Assembly: GCA_963761115.1 (NCBI GenBank)
Contig: CAVXFS010000001.1
Span: forward strand, 1-64,000
From: CAVXFS01 sp963761115
GTDB lineage: Bacteria > Pseudomonadota > Gammaproteobacteria > Burkholderiales > Gallionellaceae
DNA: 64,000 nucleotides
Direction: 5' to 3'
The translations under genes were made by a program, and so were the position numbers. A model generated the notes under the pieces. That model searched no databases. It worked only from the letters and a program-made list of their open reading frames with translations, and was not told the origin of the DNA. This document shows positions 37,801 through 46,621 of this stretch, piece after piece. Numbering within the stretch: the stretch's first letter is position 1; each line of letters begins with the position of its first letter.

Positions 37801-40800
37801 ACGGTACTGGTGCCGGCCGTGGCTACCGAGCCTGTCCCATTGTTGGTCAGTGTGCCATTAATCGTTCCGCCATTCAGCGTCAGCGCGCCGGTATTAGTTA
37901 CGTTGCCTGTGGTCGTTCCCCCCAGGCTCGCCGTACCGCTATTGCTAAGCGAGGCATTCAGCGTTCCGCCGGTCTGGTTCATCGTGACGGTCGCCGTGAT
38001 CAAGCCACCATCCGTCAAGGTTCCGCTATTCTGAACAAAATTGCTCAAACTGTAGGGAGTCGTGCCGAAATTGACCGTGCCTGTGCTTGCAGCATTGACA
38101 GTAAGAAAATTCAGTGTGGTCGCACTACCCGCTGCCGGACTGAATGTCGTGGTGCTCCCTGCACCAGTGGAAAACGTCAGTGTTGCAGCGCCGGCTTCGG
38201 TATAAATATTGCTGAAAGTGCCATTGGCAGAAAAATCCGCGCTGCCGCCATTGCCAACATTAGCGTTCAATGCACCGCCGGACCAGTTCAATGCATTGTT
38301 GTTGGTGAGAGTTATCGGCTTGGCAGCCACCCCGAAAGAACCGCTCGATACATTGATCGTGCCATTGTTGATAACCGTTGTCGTATTCACGGCATCGCCC
38401 AATGTACCGCCGGAAGCGTTAAATATGCTGCTGTTGTTGCTTACTGTTAAATTTCCCGAGCCATCCCATATGCCATTGGAAAGATCGATCGTTCCATCCA
38501 GATTGAAGCCTGCAGTATTATTTGTAAGATGACTCGCAGCAGAGTTGAAGGTCAGCGTCATCGGGCCAGTGGTAAGAGTGGCTCCAGCGTCTATCGTCAA
38601 ATGTGAAGACAAAGTAATATTCCCTGAAAGCGCAGCAGAGAACTTGCTGCCAATGATCAAGCCATTTGTCAACGCCAGCGTACCACCGTTCCATATAAAT
38701 GGTCCGAGTGCGGAGACATTTGCGTTGCCAGCCAACTTACCATCGCTCAGCGTCAGATGGCCTATCGTGTAAGTTGCGATATGGGTGTTACCCATCGAGG
38801 CGTTGCCGGCGCCATTGATGATCAGGAAATTGATGTTGGAGCCACCTGCAGCCGGATCGAATATAAGTGAACTGCCGAATGCGGGAGAAAAAGTCAGTGT
38901 TGGGGTTCCGCCCTCCGTATACAAATTGGTGTAAGTACCGTTGGCAGAAAAGTTGACCAGCCCACTATTATTCAAGTCGGCGCTCAATGTCCCACTGTTC
39001 CAGTTCAGCGTGCTGACGGATGGTAGAACGATAGGAACCGTTGCAACACTATTGAGTGCTCCTCCATCAACATTGATGATTGCGGCATTGGCTATATCCA
39101 GCGTGAACGTGCTGCCAGCAGTGTTGGTGAGGTTACCGCCAGCGCTTATGGTCAGATTCAATGGTGCAGCGGCCTGAGATAGGTTGCCGCTGTTGGTCAG
39201 CGGCCTTGACAAGACCAAGGTGTTGCTCAGGATGGTATTTGACGCTGGAATTGCCGCGGCAACCCCCGCAGGTATGCCGGGAGCCAAAGAAAAATTGCCT
39301 GTCCCGGCTAATGTGCCTCCGCTCCAGGTAAAAGTCCCGCCAGCCGGAATGCCGATATTTCCACTGCCATCAAGCGTTCCGCCGCTAAGCGTCAGGCCCC
39401 TGATGAACGCATTCGAATTCAATGTCAATTCCCCGGCTGAAATGTTGGCGAAAATGAGATTGGCAGAATTCGATTGCAGCAACCCATTTACTGTGACCAA
39501 TCCTCCGGACACCTTGAGCGACGCAGCAGTATCAGCACTTACTTGCAAAATATTGCCGATGGATGTCGTTCCGCCAGTGAAATCAACAAACGAATTGCAT
39601 GCACAATTACCGATATACAGGGATCCGGTAATGTTGTTGTCGGCTGCCAGATAGGCTGTGCCACCGCTTACCAGAGTCACGTCACCCTTGATACTCAGGG
39701 AATCGTTGACATTGATATCAGCACCCGCCAGCATGGTCAAGGGGGCGGCGGCTGCCCCCGTGTAGGTAATTCCGCCGCTACCGGCTGCGACGGTAATGGA
39801 ATCGTTGGCAGAAAGTGTCAGCGAGTGAGTTGAACTCCAACTCAATCCATCATTGATGGTTATTGTGCCAAGGTTGCCTAATGCTGACGCTGTACTTACA
39901 GTGACATCTGTACTTGCCAGTTGAGTTTGCAGCGTTCCCACATTCAGGTTGGAAGACGAAGCGACCAAATCCTCAAAAGTTTTGGTCCCCCCATTAAATA
40001 GCATGGTGCCGGTACTGGTACTTGAACTGATGGTGATATTAGTCGGGTCGAGCAATAATGATCCATTGCTGCCATGCGCCGCCTGCGTGTCCGTAAGGCC
40101 TGCGTAATCGAGCCATTGTTTACCGGAAACTTCCACCCAGCCTCCGTCTCCGCCGACCGCCCCGCCGCGTGCGGAGATGTTGCCCATAAATTGCGTGTTC
40201 TTGTCCGCCCACACCACCACCTTGCCGCCATCGCCGTTCCCGGTCGCGTCGGCGTTGAGATGCGCGGTTGGCGCGACATAGGTATCCGCGGCATTTTGTA
40301 TGGCTGGATTGGCGCCGTGCGCATCGCCGCCGACCAGGATTTCACCGCCGCCATTCAAGCCGGCGGCACTGACTTGGGCGTTGTCCAGCAATGCGACCTG
40401 ATTGCCAAGGATGTGGATGTTGCCGCCTTTACCTTGCGATCCATCGGCGCTGACCATGCCTTGCACCAGCGTCTGTCCGGTTTGGCTTTGCAGCGTGACA
40501 TTGCCTCCGCTTGCTCCATCGGCAGAGATTTCGCTGCCCGCACCGGTGGTGATGGCGCCTTGCGCCTTGAGCATGATCTGGCCATCGGCGCCGACCGTCG
40601 CGGCATCGGCGCTGACGATGCCGTCATTGCTGATGCTGGCGCCAAAGATGCCTATCTTGCGGGCAACCACCTGGCCCAGGTTGACGACCTGGTTTTCCGG
40701 TGCGGCAATTTCGAAGCTGATGTCCGGATTGGACGTATCCACCACATTCACGCTTGCGCCTGCGGCGAGAAGGATCTGGCCAGTGTCGCTCTTGATCACA

Positions 40801-41324
40801 CCGCTATTGCGAATGTTGGGCGCAATCAGGATGATGTCGCCGCTTGCATGCAGGCTGGCCTGGTTGTCGATGTTCCCGGCCCCCGGCACATTGCTGAAAT
40901 CAAGCTTGCCTGCGAGAAAGTCCGTATTCGACAAATTCAACGTGGATGCGACCAGGCCCGCCACGTCGACTTGTGCACCAGCACCGAAAGCGATGCCATT
41001 CGGATTGATCAGGAACACCCGGCCATTCGATTGCAGCGTACCCAGGATTTCCGAGGGATTGCCGCCGACCACGCGATTGAGTACCTGGCTGCTTGCGGAA
41101 GGTTGCACGAAGCGGGTCAATTCGCCCTGGCCGATCGAGAAATCCTGCCAGTTGATGACGGCGTTATTGCTGTTGGTGACGCTTAACGTATTTCCTTGCT
41201 GGGAAAAGCTGGCAGCGCCGGAGATGACGGTCGGATCGAGCGGATTGGCATGTAATTGAGCCATCGCCAGCATTAACAGGATAGCCGGCAGTCTTCTGAA
41301 GCGAATATATTTTTCAAATTTCAT
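34824..41324 (-). CDS. Filamentous haemagglutinin-like exoprotein (TpsA)
   Basis: 2166 residues; ATG at 41324 with GGGAG upstream. Signal peptide to about HANP (residue 27), then a TPS secretion domain (~27-280) with NSNNAVINWQDFSIG and the diagnostic NPNGI (107-111). A conserved GGKVVVWADKNTQFMGNISA / GGWVEVSGKQWLDYAG module ends the N-terminal part near 410. The remaining ~1700 residues are Asn/Thr/Gly/Leu repeats predicted to form a right-handed beta-helix fibre, including two classes of long tandem repeat. No cysteine-rich toxin or CDI-type C-terminus is seen; it ends in a short non-repetitive segment (DPFEEQICQ). Exported by the adjacent TpsB; likely adhesin or biofilm fibre. Confidence 0.95.
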   Translation of the reverse strand: MKFEKYIRFRRLPAILLMLAMAQLHANPLDPTVISGAASFSQQGNTLSVTNSNNAVINWQDFSIGQGELTRFVQPSASSQVLNRVVGGNPSEILGTLQSNGRVFLINPNGIAFGAGAQVDVAGLVASTLNLSNTDFLAGKLDFSNVPGAGNIDNQASLHASGDIILIAPNIRNSGVIKSDTGQILLAAGASVNVVDTSNPDISFEIAAPENQVVNLGQVVARKIGIFGASISNDGIVSADAATVGADGQIMLKAQGAITTGAGSEISADGASGGNVTLQSQTGQTLVQGMVSADGSQGKGGNIHILGNQVALLDNAQVSAAGLNGGGEILVGGDAHGANPAIQNAADTYVAPTAHLNADATGNGDGGKVVVWADKNTQFMGNISARGGAVGGDGGWVEVSGKQWLDYAGLTDTQAAHGSNGSLLLDPTNITISSSTSTGTMLFNGGTKTFEDLVASSSNLNVGTLQTQLASTDVTVSTASALGNLGTITINDGLSWSSTHSLTLSANDSITVAAGSGGITYTGAAAAPLTMLAGADINVNDSLSIKGDVTLVSGGTAYLAADNNITGSLYIGNCACNSFVDFTGGTTSIGNILQVSADTAASLKVSGGLVTVNGLLQSNSANLIFANISAGELTLNSNAFIRGLTLSGGTLDGSGNIGIPAGGTFTWSGGTLAGTGNFSLAPGIPAGVAAAIPASNTILSNTLVLSRPLTNSGNLSQAAAPLNLTISAGGNLTNTAGSTFTLDIANAAIINVDGGALNSVATVPIVLPSVSTLNWNSGTLSADLNNSGLVNFSANGTYTNLYTEGGTPTLTFSPAFGSSLIFDPAAGGSNINFLIINGAGNASMGNTHIATYTIGHLTLSDGKLAGNANVSALGPFIWNGGTLALTNGLIIGSKFSAALSGNITLSSHLTIDAGATLTTGPMTLTFNSAASHLTNNTAGFNLDGTIDLSNGIWDGSGNLTVSNNSSIFNASGGTLGDAVNTTTVINNGTINVSSGSFGVAAKPITLTNNNALNWSGGALNANVGNGGSADFSANGTFSNIYTEAGAATLTFSTGAGSTTTFSPAAGSATTLNFLTVNAASTGTVNFGTTPYSLSNFVQNSGTLTDGGLITATVTMNQTGGTLNASLSNSGTASLGGTTTGNVTNTGALTLNGGTINGTLTNNGTGSVATAGTSTVGGLITNSSTAANAFDVSAGTTLNATTGVSNSLGALFTLEGTLNGLMTNLGTLNLNNGANLTGALTNNGTGSVTTTGTSTVGGLITNNSTTAFDVSAGTTLNATTGVNNNLGGLFTLEGTLNGLMTNLGTLNLNDGANLTGALTNNGTGSVTTTGTSTVGGLITNNSTTAFDVSTGTTLNATTGVNNNLGGLFTIEGILNGSLTNLGTLNLNNGANLTGALTNNGTGSVATAGTSTVGGLITNNSTTAFDVSAGTTLNATTGVNNNLGGLFTIEGTLNGLLTNLGTLNLNNGANLTGTLNNNGTGTVTTLGTSTVGGLITNASTAVAGFDVATATRLNATTGVTNNAGSIFTIEGTLAGPMTNAGTMTQTGTLNGSLTNSGTASSGGTTTGGIGNTGALTLNGAGVTGTLNNTGTGTVTTLGTSTVGGLITNASTAIAGFDVATATRLNATTGVTNNAGSIFAIEGTLAGPMTNAGTMTQTGTLNGSLTNSGTASSGGTTTGGIGNTGALTLNGAGVTGTLNNTGTGTVTTLGTNTVGGLITNASTAVAGFDVATATRLNATTGVTNNAGSIFTIEGTLAGQMSNAGTMTQTGTLNGSLTNSGTASSGGTTTGGIGNTGALTLNGAGVTGTLNNTGTGTVTTLGTSTVGGLITNASTAPAAFDLTAGSKLNGTTGVTNNAGSTFTLAGVLTGNFSNNGILNLTGVINGALTNGASNTTAVATVGGATTGVINGNLTNNATITLTNALVNGATNANNGVMNVNNALFTAGIFSNNSTLLILPGGNLDVSAATSFTQNAGGTTTLSSPGAAPATLTGSGNISINGGVLGGTGIIRSDLLLNGGTLAPGFSPGTIIIVGNLTLGPASITNIQLGGIVQGTDYDFIDVTGTVFLDGTLNALSFGGYTPDPPQIYTFMEARGGITGAFNVVNIPATWAYRLVNLGTALVLAPSQLPNPRINSYLTPPYVPWLSTVLDRLLASNEDVIYDPFEEQICQ
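35835..36900 (-). repeat. Three tandem 333-bp repeats in the exoprotein gene
   Basis: The word GTGCCGGTGACACCGGCGCC recurs at 35911, 36244 and 36577, exactly 333 nt (111 codons) apart, with near-identical sequence between. Encoded unit includes STVGGLITNAST, FDVATATRLNATTGVTNN and GTLNGSLTNSGTASSGG. A partial fourth copy begins near 35835. High identity suggests recent expansion. Confidence 0.95.
36900..37850 (-). repeat. Four tandem 234-bp repeats in the exoprotein gene
   Basis: The word GGTGAGGTTGGCGCC recurs at 36915, 37149, 37383 and 37617, each 234 nt (78 codons) apart. Encoded unit includes GTLNLNNGANLTGALTNNG, TSTVGGLITNNST and FDVSAGTTLNATTGV. A diverged fifth copy lies up to about 37850. 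The STVGGLITN core is shared with the 333-bp units, so the two arrays have a common origin. Confidence 0.95.
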
Positions 41325-41348
41325 ATCCTGTCTCCCGCACTCGAGAAT

Positions 41349-42986
41349 CTACTTCTGATAACTCAATCTGGCATGGAGCATTTTGCTGCCGTCCCTGCGT
41401 ACGCCGCCGCCCTTGATAACATCTGCAAAGTCAAGGTTGAATGCGGTGTATTTTCCCAGCCCCAGACGCAAGCCGATACCAACGCTCGAAACGCGGCTGG
41501 TGACATCCTCTCCAGGCAGGGGAAGATTGCGCTTGAGCTGCGCGGCATCGTAGAACAAGGCCAGCCTGATTATGGAGAAAATCGAGCTCTCTCCAATTCT
41601 GGTCAAGTTGGGGGTCTGTACCTCAAGCGATAGAAAATTGCCTCTGTCGTTCGATAGTTCACGTTCGTCGAATCCCCGTACCGATTCCATGCCACCTACG
41701 CCAAACTGCTCGGCGTTGACCAGTGCATCACGGCTTTGTTGACCGTTGAATTTCATGTGTAACAGCCAATCCCTGTACAACTGGCCATTGTAGTTAAGAC
41801 TGTAACGCCAGATACTGTAATTTGGATTGGCGCCTGCGCGTTGGCCCGACAGGGCAAATGCCGCAGCATTCCCCATATCCCCCGCTGGCATGTTTCTGGA
41901 ATAACCTGCCGAAGCGGTCCACTCGCCGGTGGCTTTATTTATAAACCCCTCGTAAGCCAGCGACCAGGGATGCAGATCGATGTCTGGCAATAGCAAGGTG
42001 CTGGTTCCCGCCAGCTTGACTTTATTATCGATACGACGGTAATCGATCCCCAGATTAATGCGCTGGTCCCAGTTACCTATACGCGGTAACAGCTTGATGA
42101 AGTGAAACCCATAATCAGTGCCACTTCCAGCCACAAAATAGTTGCCCGCACCGGTATTGATTACTCCGGAATCGACGTTGGAATACAATGCATCCAGCTC
42201 GAGTATGCTACCCATGCGATATAGGGGAATGCGATATTGCGCATCGAGAACCGTGACGTTGCCTGGATGTTCGGGGGAGGTCTGGTACAGAGCGGTAAGC
42301 TGGTGGTCGCGATTCAATACATTGGAATGTCGATATATCAATCCAAGCCGCGATATGCCGGTCGATGGGGTTCCAGTATTATCGAGTACTGCGGTCAGCA
42401 GAACCGGATTCTTGTCCACCACACGCGCAGTCCCTTTGACTTCGTCGGCCTTGTCAGTAGCGCGAAACGTGACCTTGGTCTGTTTGGCATAGGTTTCATT
42501 TGCCAGGCGCAGGTTTTCACCGATCTTTTTTGAGTTGGGCACCTCCCCAATCCTGGCATCAACCAATGAATTTCTAATGTTCGCTTCGTCGAACGCAAGA
42601 TTCCCTTTGACCTCCAGGCTGACAAGTTTGCTTTCCACAATCTTGAGCCTGATGGTTCCAGACTGGATCGCCTGTTCGGGAATAATGACGCGAACGGTCT
42701 GGTAGCCTGCCTGTTCGTAGACGCCATAGATGGCGGTAACGGCCTGCTGGATGTTGGCAAAGTCGCGCTCTTTGCCCAGCATGGGCTGAACGGCCGCAGC
42801 CAGGGTCTTGCTGTCAATCAGGGTATTGCCTTCGATATTAAATTCGGCGATGGTGAAGCGCGGGGGTGCCACATTGAGAGTGATACCCCTGGCATTTGAA
42901 ATATCTGCAGATGGGGATGCTTGCTCGTCCCCCCATGCCGCTGGAACGCACAAGTGCAGAAAGATGATCCAGAGAACCTTGCACAC
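41349..42986 (-). CDS. Two-partner secretion outer membrane transporter (TpsB/ShlB/FhaC family)
   Basis: 545 residues from a GTG start at 42986 (GGGGATATAC upstream). Signal peptide ending AAWGDE. POTRA domains (residues ~40-200) with FTIAEFNIEGNTLIDSKTL and the paired PEQAIQSGTIRLKIVES, then the Omp85-type barrel with the conserved VRGFDERELSNDRG loop that carries the VRGF motif and a C-terminal Tyr-Gln-Lys end. It exports and folds the TpsA encoded 24 nt downstream. First gene of the minus-strand cluster tpsB-tpsA-fecR-cyclase. Confidence 0.95.
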   Translation of the reverse strand: MCKVLWIIFLHLCVPAAWGDEQASPSADISNARGITLNVAPPRFTIAEFNIEGNTLIDSKTLAAAVQPMLGKERDFANIQQAVTAIYGVYEQAGYQTVRVIIPEQAIQSGTIRLKIVESKLVSLEVKGNLAFDEANIRNSLVDARIGEVPNSKKIGENLRLANETYAKQTKVTFRATDKADEVKGTARVVDKNPVLLTAVLDNTGTPSTGISRLGLIYRHSNVLNRDHQLTALYQTSPEHPGNVTVLDAQYRIPLYRMGSILELDALYSNVDSGVINTGAGNYFVAGSGTDYGFHFIKLLPRIGNWDQRINLGIDYRRIDNKVKLAGTSTLLLPDIDLHPWSLAYEGFINKATGEWTASAGYSRNMPAGDMGNAAAFALSGQRAGANPNYSIWRYSLNYNGQLYRDWLLHMKFNGQQSRDALVNAEQFGVGGMESVRGFDERELSNDRGNFLSLEVQTPNLTRIGESSIFSIIRLALFYDAAQLKRNLPLPGEDVTSRVSSVGIGLRLGLGKYTAFNLDFADVIKGGGVRRDGSKMLHARLSYQK

Positions 42987-43056
42987 GTATATCCCCTAAA
43001 TATACTGTGTTGCCTTATAGCATAAAGAACAAACCTAGGCCATAACTATCCTGAAC

Positions 43057-44370
43057 TCAGGCTGCAAAAGGATGCCGCAAAACGATGGTTTCGTCGCGAT
43101 CTGGGCCGGTGGAAACCATGTCTACCGGCACGCCGCAGATCTCCGCCATGCGCTGCAGGTATTTGCGCGCCTGCGGAGGCAGATCTTCATAATTTTGCAC
43201 ACCGACCGTGCTGTCGCTCCAGCCCGGCATATCCTCATATACCGGTTCGCATCCGTTCAGTGCTTCCGCGCCTACCGGCAGGATGTCGCTGTATTGCCCA
43301 TTGATACGATAGCCCACGGCAATACGCACCTTCTCCATGCCGTCCATCACATCCAGTTTGGTCACGCACAGGCCGGACACGCCATTGATCTGGATCGAGC
43401 GCTTGAGTGCCGCCGCATCGAACCAGCCGCAGCGGCGCGCGCGTCCGGTAGTGGAACCGAATTCGTGTCCCCGCTCGGCCAGCAACTTGCCAATGGGATC
43501 CTGCTTGGTCAGGGCATCGTAAAGTTCGGTCGGGAACGGACCCGAGCCAACACGCGTGGTATAGGCCTTGGTGATGCCCAGCACATAATGCAGGCTCTGC
43601 GGGCCGACACCGCTGCCGGCGCAGGCCGCACCGGAAATGCAGTTGCTGGATGTCACGAACGGATAGGTACCGTGGTCTATATCCAGCAATGTCCCCTGCG
43701 CGCCTTCGAACAGCAGGTTCTGTCCGGCCTTGTTCGCCTCGTACAGGGCTCGCGGCACATCCATCACCAGCGGCTTGAGACGTTCGGCCAATGCCATCGC
43801 ATCATCCAGCGTTTGCTGGAAATCGACCGTGTCATGGTTGAAATAATGCTTCAACACAAAATTGTGATAGTCGAGCACTTCGCCCAGCTTGGCGGCGAAA
43901 CGTTCACGGTGGAAGATGTCCTGCAGGCGGATGGCGCGGCGCGCGACCTTGTCTTCATAGGCGGGGCCGATGCCGCGTCCGGTGGTGCCGATCTTGCCTG
44001 CGCCCTTGGCCGCTTCGCGCGCCTGGTCCAGCGCCACATGGTAAGGCAGGATCAGCGGGCAGGCTTCGGAAACGCGCAAACGATTTTGCACATCCACCCC
44101 GGCAGCGGCCAATTCATCCATTTCCTTGAGCAGTGACTGGGGCGACAGCACCACGCCATTGCCGATGTAGCACACCACGTGTTCACGCAGGACGCCGGAA
44201 GGGATCAGGTGCAGCACGGTCTTTTTGCCGCCGATGACCAGCGTGTGGCCGGCATTGTGCCCACCCTGAAAACGCACGACACCCTGGGCGTGGTCTGTCA
44301 GCCAGTCCACCACCTTACCCTTGCCTTCGTCACCCCATTGGGTGCCAATCACCACCACGTTTCTTGACAT
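43057..44370 (-). CDS. purA: Adenylosuccinate synthetase
   Basis: 437 residues. GTP-dependent condensation of IMP and aspartate, first step towards AMP. N-terminal VIGTQWGDEGKGKVVDWLTD with the P-loop, catalytic His in GGHNAGHTL, and GTTGRGIGPAYEDK are all intact. Lies 18 nt downstream of hisZ, a conserved pairing in betaproteobacteria. Confidence 0.99.
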   Translation of the reverse strand: MSRNVVVIGTQWGDEGKGKVVDWLTDHAQGVVRFQGGHNAGHTLVIGGKKTVLHLIPSGVLREHVVCYIGNGVVLSPQSLLKEMDELAAAGVDVQNRLRVSEACPLILPYHVALDQAREAAKGAGKIGTTGRGIGPAYEDKVARRAIRLQDIFHRERFAAKLGEVLDYHNFVLKHYFNHDTVDFQQTLDDAMALAERLKPLVMDVPRALYEANKAGQNLLFEGAQGTLLDIDHGTYPFVTSSNCISGAACAGSGVGPQSLHYVLGITKAYTTRVGSGPFPTELYDALTKQDPIGKLLAERGHEFGSTTGRARRCGWFDAAALKRSIQINGVSGLCVTKLDVMDGMEKVRIAVGYRINGQYSDILPVGAEALNGCEPVYEDMPGWSDSTVGVQNYEDLPPQARKYLQRMAEICGVPVDMVSTGPDRDETIVLRHPFAA

Positions 44371-44388
44371 TGTTGAGAAATTCCTTGA

Positions 44389-45549
44389 TTAAATCCTGAT
44401 GACGATCCATGCGCCATCACGAAATACCAACTCGCGGTCGCAATTCGATTCTGGACGGTGCGCCGGGTTGCCCAGCAGATCCACTACCACGGCCTGTCCT
44501 TGTGCGCGCAGTTCGGTGATTATTTCCTGCAACCTGGCATCATCGAGATGTGGCGCCAGTATGCCTGCGGGCCGATCCTGCTTTTCCAGCAATCCATAAA
44601 GCTGGCGCAAGTCCATGCTGAAGCCGGTGGCCGGGCGCGCGCGCCCGAAGCTTTTCCCCACGTCATCATAGCGACCACCCAAGGCAATGGCATCATGACT
44701 ACCGGCGTGATAGGCAGCGAATACCATGCCGCTGTGATAGTGGTAGCCGCGCAGCTCGGCGAGGTCTATGCCGACACTGGCAGCCAGCGGACCCAGATGG
44801 GCAGCCGCCTGCTGCAGTTGATCCAGCGCTGCTGCCACTTCCGGAAAATCAGGCAGCAACCCGCGGGCCTGTGTGATCACGTTCAAATCTCCGTAAAGCT
44901 CAGGCAGCACCAATAAAGCTTTCTGCGTATCTTTGGGCAGGTTACCAACCAGCGCTTGCACGGCAGGAACATCCTTGCCCTGCAGCGCAAGGAACAATTC
45001 CGCCTCCAGATCTTCATCGATCGAGGCATGCGCCACCAGTGCACGAAACAATCCGACATGGCCAAGATCGATGTGTACACCCTGGATTCCGAAAACGGCC
45101 AGCGACTCGAGCATCAAGCGTTGAATTTCCAGATCGCTTTCCAGGCCGTCGTGTCCATAAAGCTCAGCCCCAACCTGCAGCGGTTCGCGTGTGCGCATCA
45201 ACCCCGCCGGCTGGGTATGCAGCACACTGCCCGCGTAGCACAGACGCGTTACTCCCTGGCGATTGAGCAGATGAGCATCGATGCGGGCTACCTGCGGCGT
45301 GATATCGGCACGCAATCCCAGCGTGCGACCGCTCAACTGATCGACCAGCTTGAACGTGCGCAAATCCATATCGCCGCTGTCATTGATCAGCAACGATTCG
45401 ACATATTCGAGCAAAGGAGGAGAAACCAGCTGGTAACCATTTCGGCGCAGCAGTTCCAGAACGTCGGCGCGCATGCATTCGATGCGCCATGCCTCGCCTG
45501 GCAACATGTCCTGGATATATTCCGGTAACAACCAATTCGAATTTGGCAT
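44389..45549 (-). CDS. hisZ: ATP phosphoribosyltransferase regulatory subunit HisZ
   Basis: 386 residues. A histidyl-tRNA-synthetase-like protein lacking the tRNA-binding domain; pairs with the short form of HisG and makes it histidine-sensitive. Class II signatures: DMLPGEAWRIECMRADVLELL, LRADITPQVARI and ALGGRYDDVGKSFGRARPATGFS in parts. Its presence implies that the organism has a short HisG, encoded elsewhere. Confidence 0.96.
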   Translation of the reverse strand: MPNSNWLLPEYIQDMLPGEAWRIECMRADVLELLRRNGYQLVSPPLLEYVESLLINDSGDMDLRTFKLVDQLSGRTLGLRADITPQVARIDAHLLNRQGVTRLCYAGSVLHTQPAGLMRTREPLQVGAELYGHDGLESDLEIQRLMLESLAVFGIQGVHIDLGHVGLFRALVAHASIDEDLEAELFLALQGKDVPAVQALVGNLPKDTQKALLVLPELYGDLNVITQARGLLPDFPEVAAALDQLQQAAAHLGPLAASVGIDLAELRGYHYHSGMVFAAYHAGSHDAIALGGRYDDVGKSFGRARPATGFSMDLRQLYGLLEKQDRPAGILAPHLDDARLQEIITELRAQGQAVVVDLLGNPAHRPESNCDRELVFRDGAWIVIRI

Positions 45550-45559
45550 CAGGACATCC

Positions 45560-45748
45560 TTACCAGTTCACCAGATAAAGCAAAGTCAGGCCCAATAACA
45601 TGGAAGTCATCCCGATAAAACGAAGCTGCCCATCGGAAAACTGCACCAGTTTGCGAAATGTATCGCGCCACAGGCTGGGCAGCAGAAATGGCACGATGCC
45701 TTCAATTACCAACATGAGTGCCAGACCGATCAACCAATAACTCAGCAC
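45560..45748 (-). CDS. DUF2065 small membrane protein
   Basis: 62 residues with two hydrophobic segments (YWLIGLALMLVIEGIVPFLL and FIGMTSMLLGLTLLYLV) separated by a short basic loop, matching DUF2065 (YjeT). Function unknown; in Proteobacteria it sits between hflC and hisZ/purA as here. Starts 3 nt after the hflC stop. Confidence 0.92.
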   Translation of the reverse strand: MLSYWLIGLALMLVIEGIVPFLLPSLWRDTFRKLVQFSDGQLRFIGMTSMLLGLTLLYLVNW

Positions 45749-45751
45749 GTG

Positions 45752-46621
45752 CTATTTTCCGGGATTCTTGAAATACTTGAAGAACGGTGAATTTGGATCA
45801 AGCACCATGAGGTTGCCATTGTTGTTGAAGCTTTGCTTGTAAGCTTCCAGGCTACGGTAGAAAGAATAGAACTCCGAGTTTTGTTGATATGCCGAAGCAT
45901 AGATCGAAGTTGCCTTGGCATCGCCCTCACCCTTGACCTTCTGTGCCTTACTATAGGCATCGGCAAGGATGATCTGGCGTTGCCGGTCGGCGTCGGCACG
46001 TATCTGTTCGCTCTCGGCATTACCGGTCGCCCGCAGTTCATTGGCTACGCGCTTGCGTTCCGCGTCCATGCGGCGATAGACCGAATCGCTGATCTCCTGC
46101 GGGAAATCCACGCGCTTCAGGCGCACGTCCAGGACTTCAACGCCGATCTTGCTCGCATCAGTATCGGTCTTCTGGCGCAACACCTCCATGATCTGATCTC
46201 TCTCGCCGGACACGACCTCATGGATGGTACGCTTGCCGAACTCCTCGCGCATGGACGCATTGACCGTCTGCATCAGGCGGTTCTGCGCGCGCGTCTCGTC
46301 TCCGCCCACGCTGATATAGTATTGCTTGACATCCTTGATGCGCCACTTGATGAAAGCGTCCACCATCACGTTCTTCTTCTCGGCCGTGATGTACCGCTCA
46401 GGCTCGGCAGTATCCATGGTCAGGATGCGCGAGTCGAAATAGCGCACGTTCTGAACCAGCGGGATCTTGAAATACAGGCCTGGCTGGGTCTTGACCGAGA
46501 CGATCTCCCCCAGTTGGAAGACAATGGCGTTCTGGCGTTGATCCACCACGAACATGCTCAGGCTGAACAATATCAAGGCGACAACGATTGCCACAAGAAT
46601 ATTTACGGAATGTTGTTTCAT
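45752..46621 (-). CDS. hflC: Membrane protease modulator HflC
   Basis: 289 residues. One N-terminal membrane helix (ILVAIVVALILFSLSMFVV) and an SPFH/band 7 domain (~25-190), then a coiled coil. With HflK it forms the cage around FtsH at the inner membrane, limiting its proteolysis. It overlaps hflK by 4 nt (ATGA). Confidence 0.98.
   Translation of the reverse strand: MKQHSVNILVAIVVALILFSLSMFVVDQRQNAIVFQLGEIVSVKTQPGLYFKIPLVQNVRYFDSRILTMDTAEPERYITAEKKNVMVDAFIKWRIKDVKQYYISVGGDETRAQNRLMQTVNASMREEFGKRTIHEVVSGERDQIMEVLRQKTDTDASKIGVEVLDVRLKRVDFPQEISDSVYRRMDAERKRVANELRATGNAESEQIRADADRQRQIILADAYSKAQKVKGEGDAKATSIYASAYQQNSEFYSFYRSLEAYKQSFNNNGNLMVLDPNSPFFKYFKNPGK

Noticed and set aside
36082..38034. A 650-codon plus-strand open frame (and a 209-codon one at 35431-36060) opposite the exoprotein gene
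   Set aside because: It is the antisense of the tandem repeats; its Pro/Val-rich sequence repeats with the same period, and the minus-strand frame has a signal peptide, TPS domain and partner gene.
40074..41186. 370-codon plus-strand frame opposite the TPS domain
   Set aside because: Lies entirely within the certain exoprotein N-terminus and has no recognisable motif.
42990..43040. Promoter for the tpsB-tpsA-fecR-cyclase cluster
   Set aside because: A TATAAG-like -10 is present on the minus strand near 43017, but no acceptable -35 lies 16-18 nt upstream.
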